Positions 13,963 to 15,327 of a DNA stretch of 15,327 bases are shown piece by piece. The notes under the pieces were generated by a model. That model was not told the origin of the DNA. It did no database searches and saw only the letters and a program-made list of their open reading frames with translations. The position numbers and the translations under genes are program-made. Within the stretch, counting starts at the first letter, position 1; the number at the start of each line of letters is the position of its first letter. Source of the stretch: JBEKIK01 sp050013075 (lineage in GTDB: Bacteria > Planctomycetota > Planctomycetia > Pirellulales > Thermoguttaceae); contig JBEKFZ010000101.1 of assembly GCA_050013075.1 (NCBI GenBank), forward strand, positions 1 through 15,327, read 5' to 3'.

Positions 13963-14295
13963 TCAATATCCCCGCCTAAAACTCCACTGGCTGAAATCGT
14001 TGTAGTAGTTGCGGTGCGACACCGAATAAGGCCGAGATTGAGCGCCGAAATACCCATAAGGATAAGCGTGCAGACTTGCCTCGCCTTGCAGCGCCGGATA
14101 AGATTCAATCGCCCCAACCCCCGGCACTGTCTGGGCGATATCTATGTTCTTCGGGTTCCCAATATAATATGGCGCCGGGCCGTGGTAACAACCGTGAATC
14201 CAACCGTACAACTCAGCCCCCGAAAGCCCAGCCGGTTGAATCAGTGAAAACAGCGTAATCGCAAAAAGAACATTCAAAATTCGCCGCGGCGGCAT
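13963..14295 (-). CDS. small secreted Tyr/Pro-rich hypothetical protein
   Basis: The 110-residue product has a clear Sec signal: basic PRR, a hydrophobic stretch (ILNVLFAITLFSLIQ), and a likely cleavage after LSGA, before ELYGW. The mature part is about 83 residues, rich in Tyr, Gly and Pro, with ASLHAYPYGYFGAQSRPY and QWSFRRGY at the end. I have seen similar YPYGYFGA-type short exported proteins in planctomycete genomes, but no function is known to me. AAAGGGAG lies 8 bases before the ATG, supporting the start. It is convergent with bamA and has its own long upstream region, so it is probably a single-gene unit. It has only one Cys, so no disulfide is expected within a monomer. Confidence 0.8.
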   Translation of the reverse strand: MPPRRILNVLFAITLFSLIQPAGLSGAELYGWIHGCYHGPAPYYIGNPKNIDIAQTVPGVGAIESYPALQGEASLHAYPYGYFGAQSRPYSVSHRNYYNDFSQWSFRRGY

Positions 14296-14718
14296 CTCGA
14301 TTACTCCCTTTGAGCCAAAGACCCGACAGTTCTCCGAGGACAGTGCAACGCCAAAACACTAGCCCGATGCGCAAGCGAGGGTAACGACAGTCCTCTCAAG
14401 CCAGGGCAATGCTCTGGTTCTCAGAAGGCCTCCCCCGTCTACCTATCACCCTCTTTTCTTACTCAATCGTGAATTCCAATGTGCAACTATCGGAAAGATT
14501 TAACGGTTATAGCGTATATTAGCCCAATCAGGTCCTGTGGTAACGGTTAGGCAAAATAGGCAACATCTCGCCGCCTAACACAACACCAATCCCCAATCCC
14601 TATTCACGGTAGTGTCTTAATTGTGTGTTGCTAAAAGATGCACCATCAAATTGCAAACAAAGAAAATGCCATCGAACGTTTGTTGATGAATTAGCAAGAA
14701 TTGCCTAAGATAACTTTA
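14296..14718. other. 423-bp gene-free gap with structured leader
   Basis: No gene is supported. GAGGAC (14336-14341) and GTCCTC (14390-14395) enclose AGCCCGATGCGCAAGCGAGG (from 14361), which resembles a repeat I associate with planctomycete intergenic DNA. A hairpin CCAGGGC-aat-GCTCTGG (14401-14417) follows. All lie upstream of the small secreted protein gene and could form its leader. From about 14460 the sequence turns AT-rich with no clear structure. Confidence 0.45.
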
Positions 14719-15135
14719 TTAAGTTGGCAGTGATTGTGTCTCAGTAATGGAAGATTGCGTAGGTGGATTTAAAGCAATTAAATATTCCGAGCCAATTATT
14801 TTATCTCCTTCTAATCGAATTCTAAGAGTTCCTGGATTGGGAACTTGTATAAATTGAATATTAAAAATTTGACGCAGCCTATTTCTTCCTTGAAAATTCA
14901 GTGGCACATTTTGTTTGAGAAGTTCAGTCTCCCCAATACTAATAATTATATTTGATTCATAATTGTCTTCTTCATTGGACTCCTTAGTTAGCATAGCAAC
15001 AATGATCAACTTTGGTATGAAAATTGGATAAATAGGAGGTGAAAATTCGTCAATGAACTCGAATATGCTAAGACTATTGGTAAATCGATCAATTGCTGCG
15101 CCTTGGGCGCATATTAAAAGCTCAACATGGGGCAC
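14719..15135 (-). CDS. AT-rich hypothetical protein, DUF6941-like
   Basis: The 138-residue product has no signal peptide and should be cytoplasmic. It is predicted to be mostly beta: VELLICAQGAAIDRF, SLSIFEFIDEF, PIFIPKLIIVAML, then NIIISIGE and FQGRNRLRQIF, ending with GTLRIRLEGDKIIGSEYLI. The pattern (D-x-x-TNSLSIF near the start, an immunoglobulin-like strand order, a G-x-L-x-I-x-L-E-G strand near the end) resembles DUF6941. That is a recollection of family shape and not a search result. The start is GTG, supported by GGAG 7 bases upstream. Its composition is markedly more AT-rich than the envelope genes, which suggests recent transfer or weaker selection. No partner gene is visible. Confidence 0.7.
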   Translation of the reverse strand: MPHVELLICAQGAAIDRFTNSLSIFEFIDEFSPPIYPIFIPKLIIVAMLTKESNEEDNYESNIIISIGETELLKQNVPLNFQGRNRLRQIFNIQFIQVPNPGTLRIRLEGDKIIGSEYLIALNPPTQSSITETQSLPT

Positions 15136-15228
15136 AATTTAACTCCAATTTTTTTAGAATGTCCTATTAGGGGTTATAATTTTGTTTTCTGAAGAGGCAG
15201 CCGTAGACATTATCTTAGAAGAAAATAA

Positions 15229-15308
15229 GCCTCCTCAGCAGAATTCGTGGGTGAATTCTGGCTGTGGGAGGTCTCCAAGTTGATGATATAAAGCGATTTC
15301 AATCGCTT
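15229..15308. repeat. palindrome pair at the right edge of the window
   Basis: CCTCC, CAGC and AGAATTC pair in order with GAATTCT, GCTG and GGAGG, forming an interrupted stem of about 16 pairs around GTGGGT (about 15230-15271). A second perfect 8-bp hairpin, AAGCGATT-tc-AATCGCTT (15291-15308), follows. No gene is supported from 15136 to the end. The element may continue past the window. Confidence 0.5.
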
Positions 15309-15327
15309 CTTGCGTGCGAAAACCGTA

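Overview
The window looks like a planctomycete chromosome segment, probably of the Pirellulales type. That assignment is an inference. It rests on a BamA with a long low-complexity insertion, a small secreted Tyr/Pro-rich protein of a kind I associate with this group, a SpoIIE-type phosphatase with a GAF domain, and intergenic spaces full of short palindromic repeats. No rRNA or other phylogenetic marker is present to settle it.

Layout. Positions 68-149 (+) hold a tRNA-Ser(CGA). A repeat-rich gap follows. Positions 559-5089 (-) are a two-gene RND efflux operon: a lipoprotein periplasmic adaptor, then a 1052-residue AcrB/MexB-type permease. No outer-membrane channel or regulator gene lies beside it. 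Positions 5244-6254 (-) encode a DUF1848 protein with a C-terminal cysteine cluster. A tRNA-Leu(GAG) with a clear terminator lies at 6318-6447 (-). A large inverted repeat then precedes a GAF plus SpoIIE/PP2C-like protein (6629-8215, -) whose catalytic motifs are partly degenerate.

Positions 8216-8779 contain only repeats and hairpins. A small gene at 8780 (+) has been hit in its last codons by an 875-bp IS5/IS427-like element (8975-9849). Removing the element and one TA duplication restores a 71-residue frame that ends exactly at a strong terminator (9871-9900). Another repeat-rich gap (9901-10376) precedes bamA (10377-13763, +), which has five POTRA domains, a 300-residue disordered insert with eight QQQYP-type repeats, and a C-terminal barrel. 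A small secreted protein gene (13963-14295, -) and an AT-rich gene resembling DUF6941 (14719-15135, -) follow. The right edge is again palindrome-rich.

Functionally the large genes concern the cell envelope: BamA inserts outer-membrane proteins, and the RND pump spans the periplasm. The other genes share no evident pathway. I see no CRISPR array, defence island, toxin-antitoxin pair, prophage or biosynthetic cluster. The most interesting content is the density and variety of intergenic palindromes, the IS/small-gene collision, the probable pseudo-phosphatase and the unusual BamA linker.
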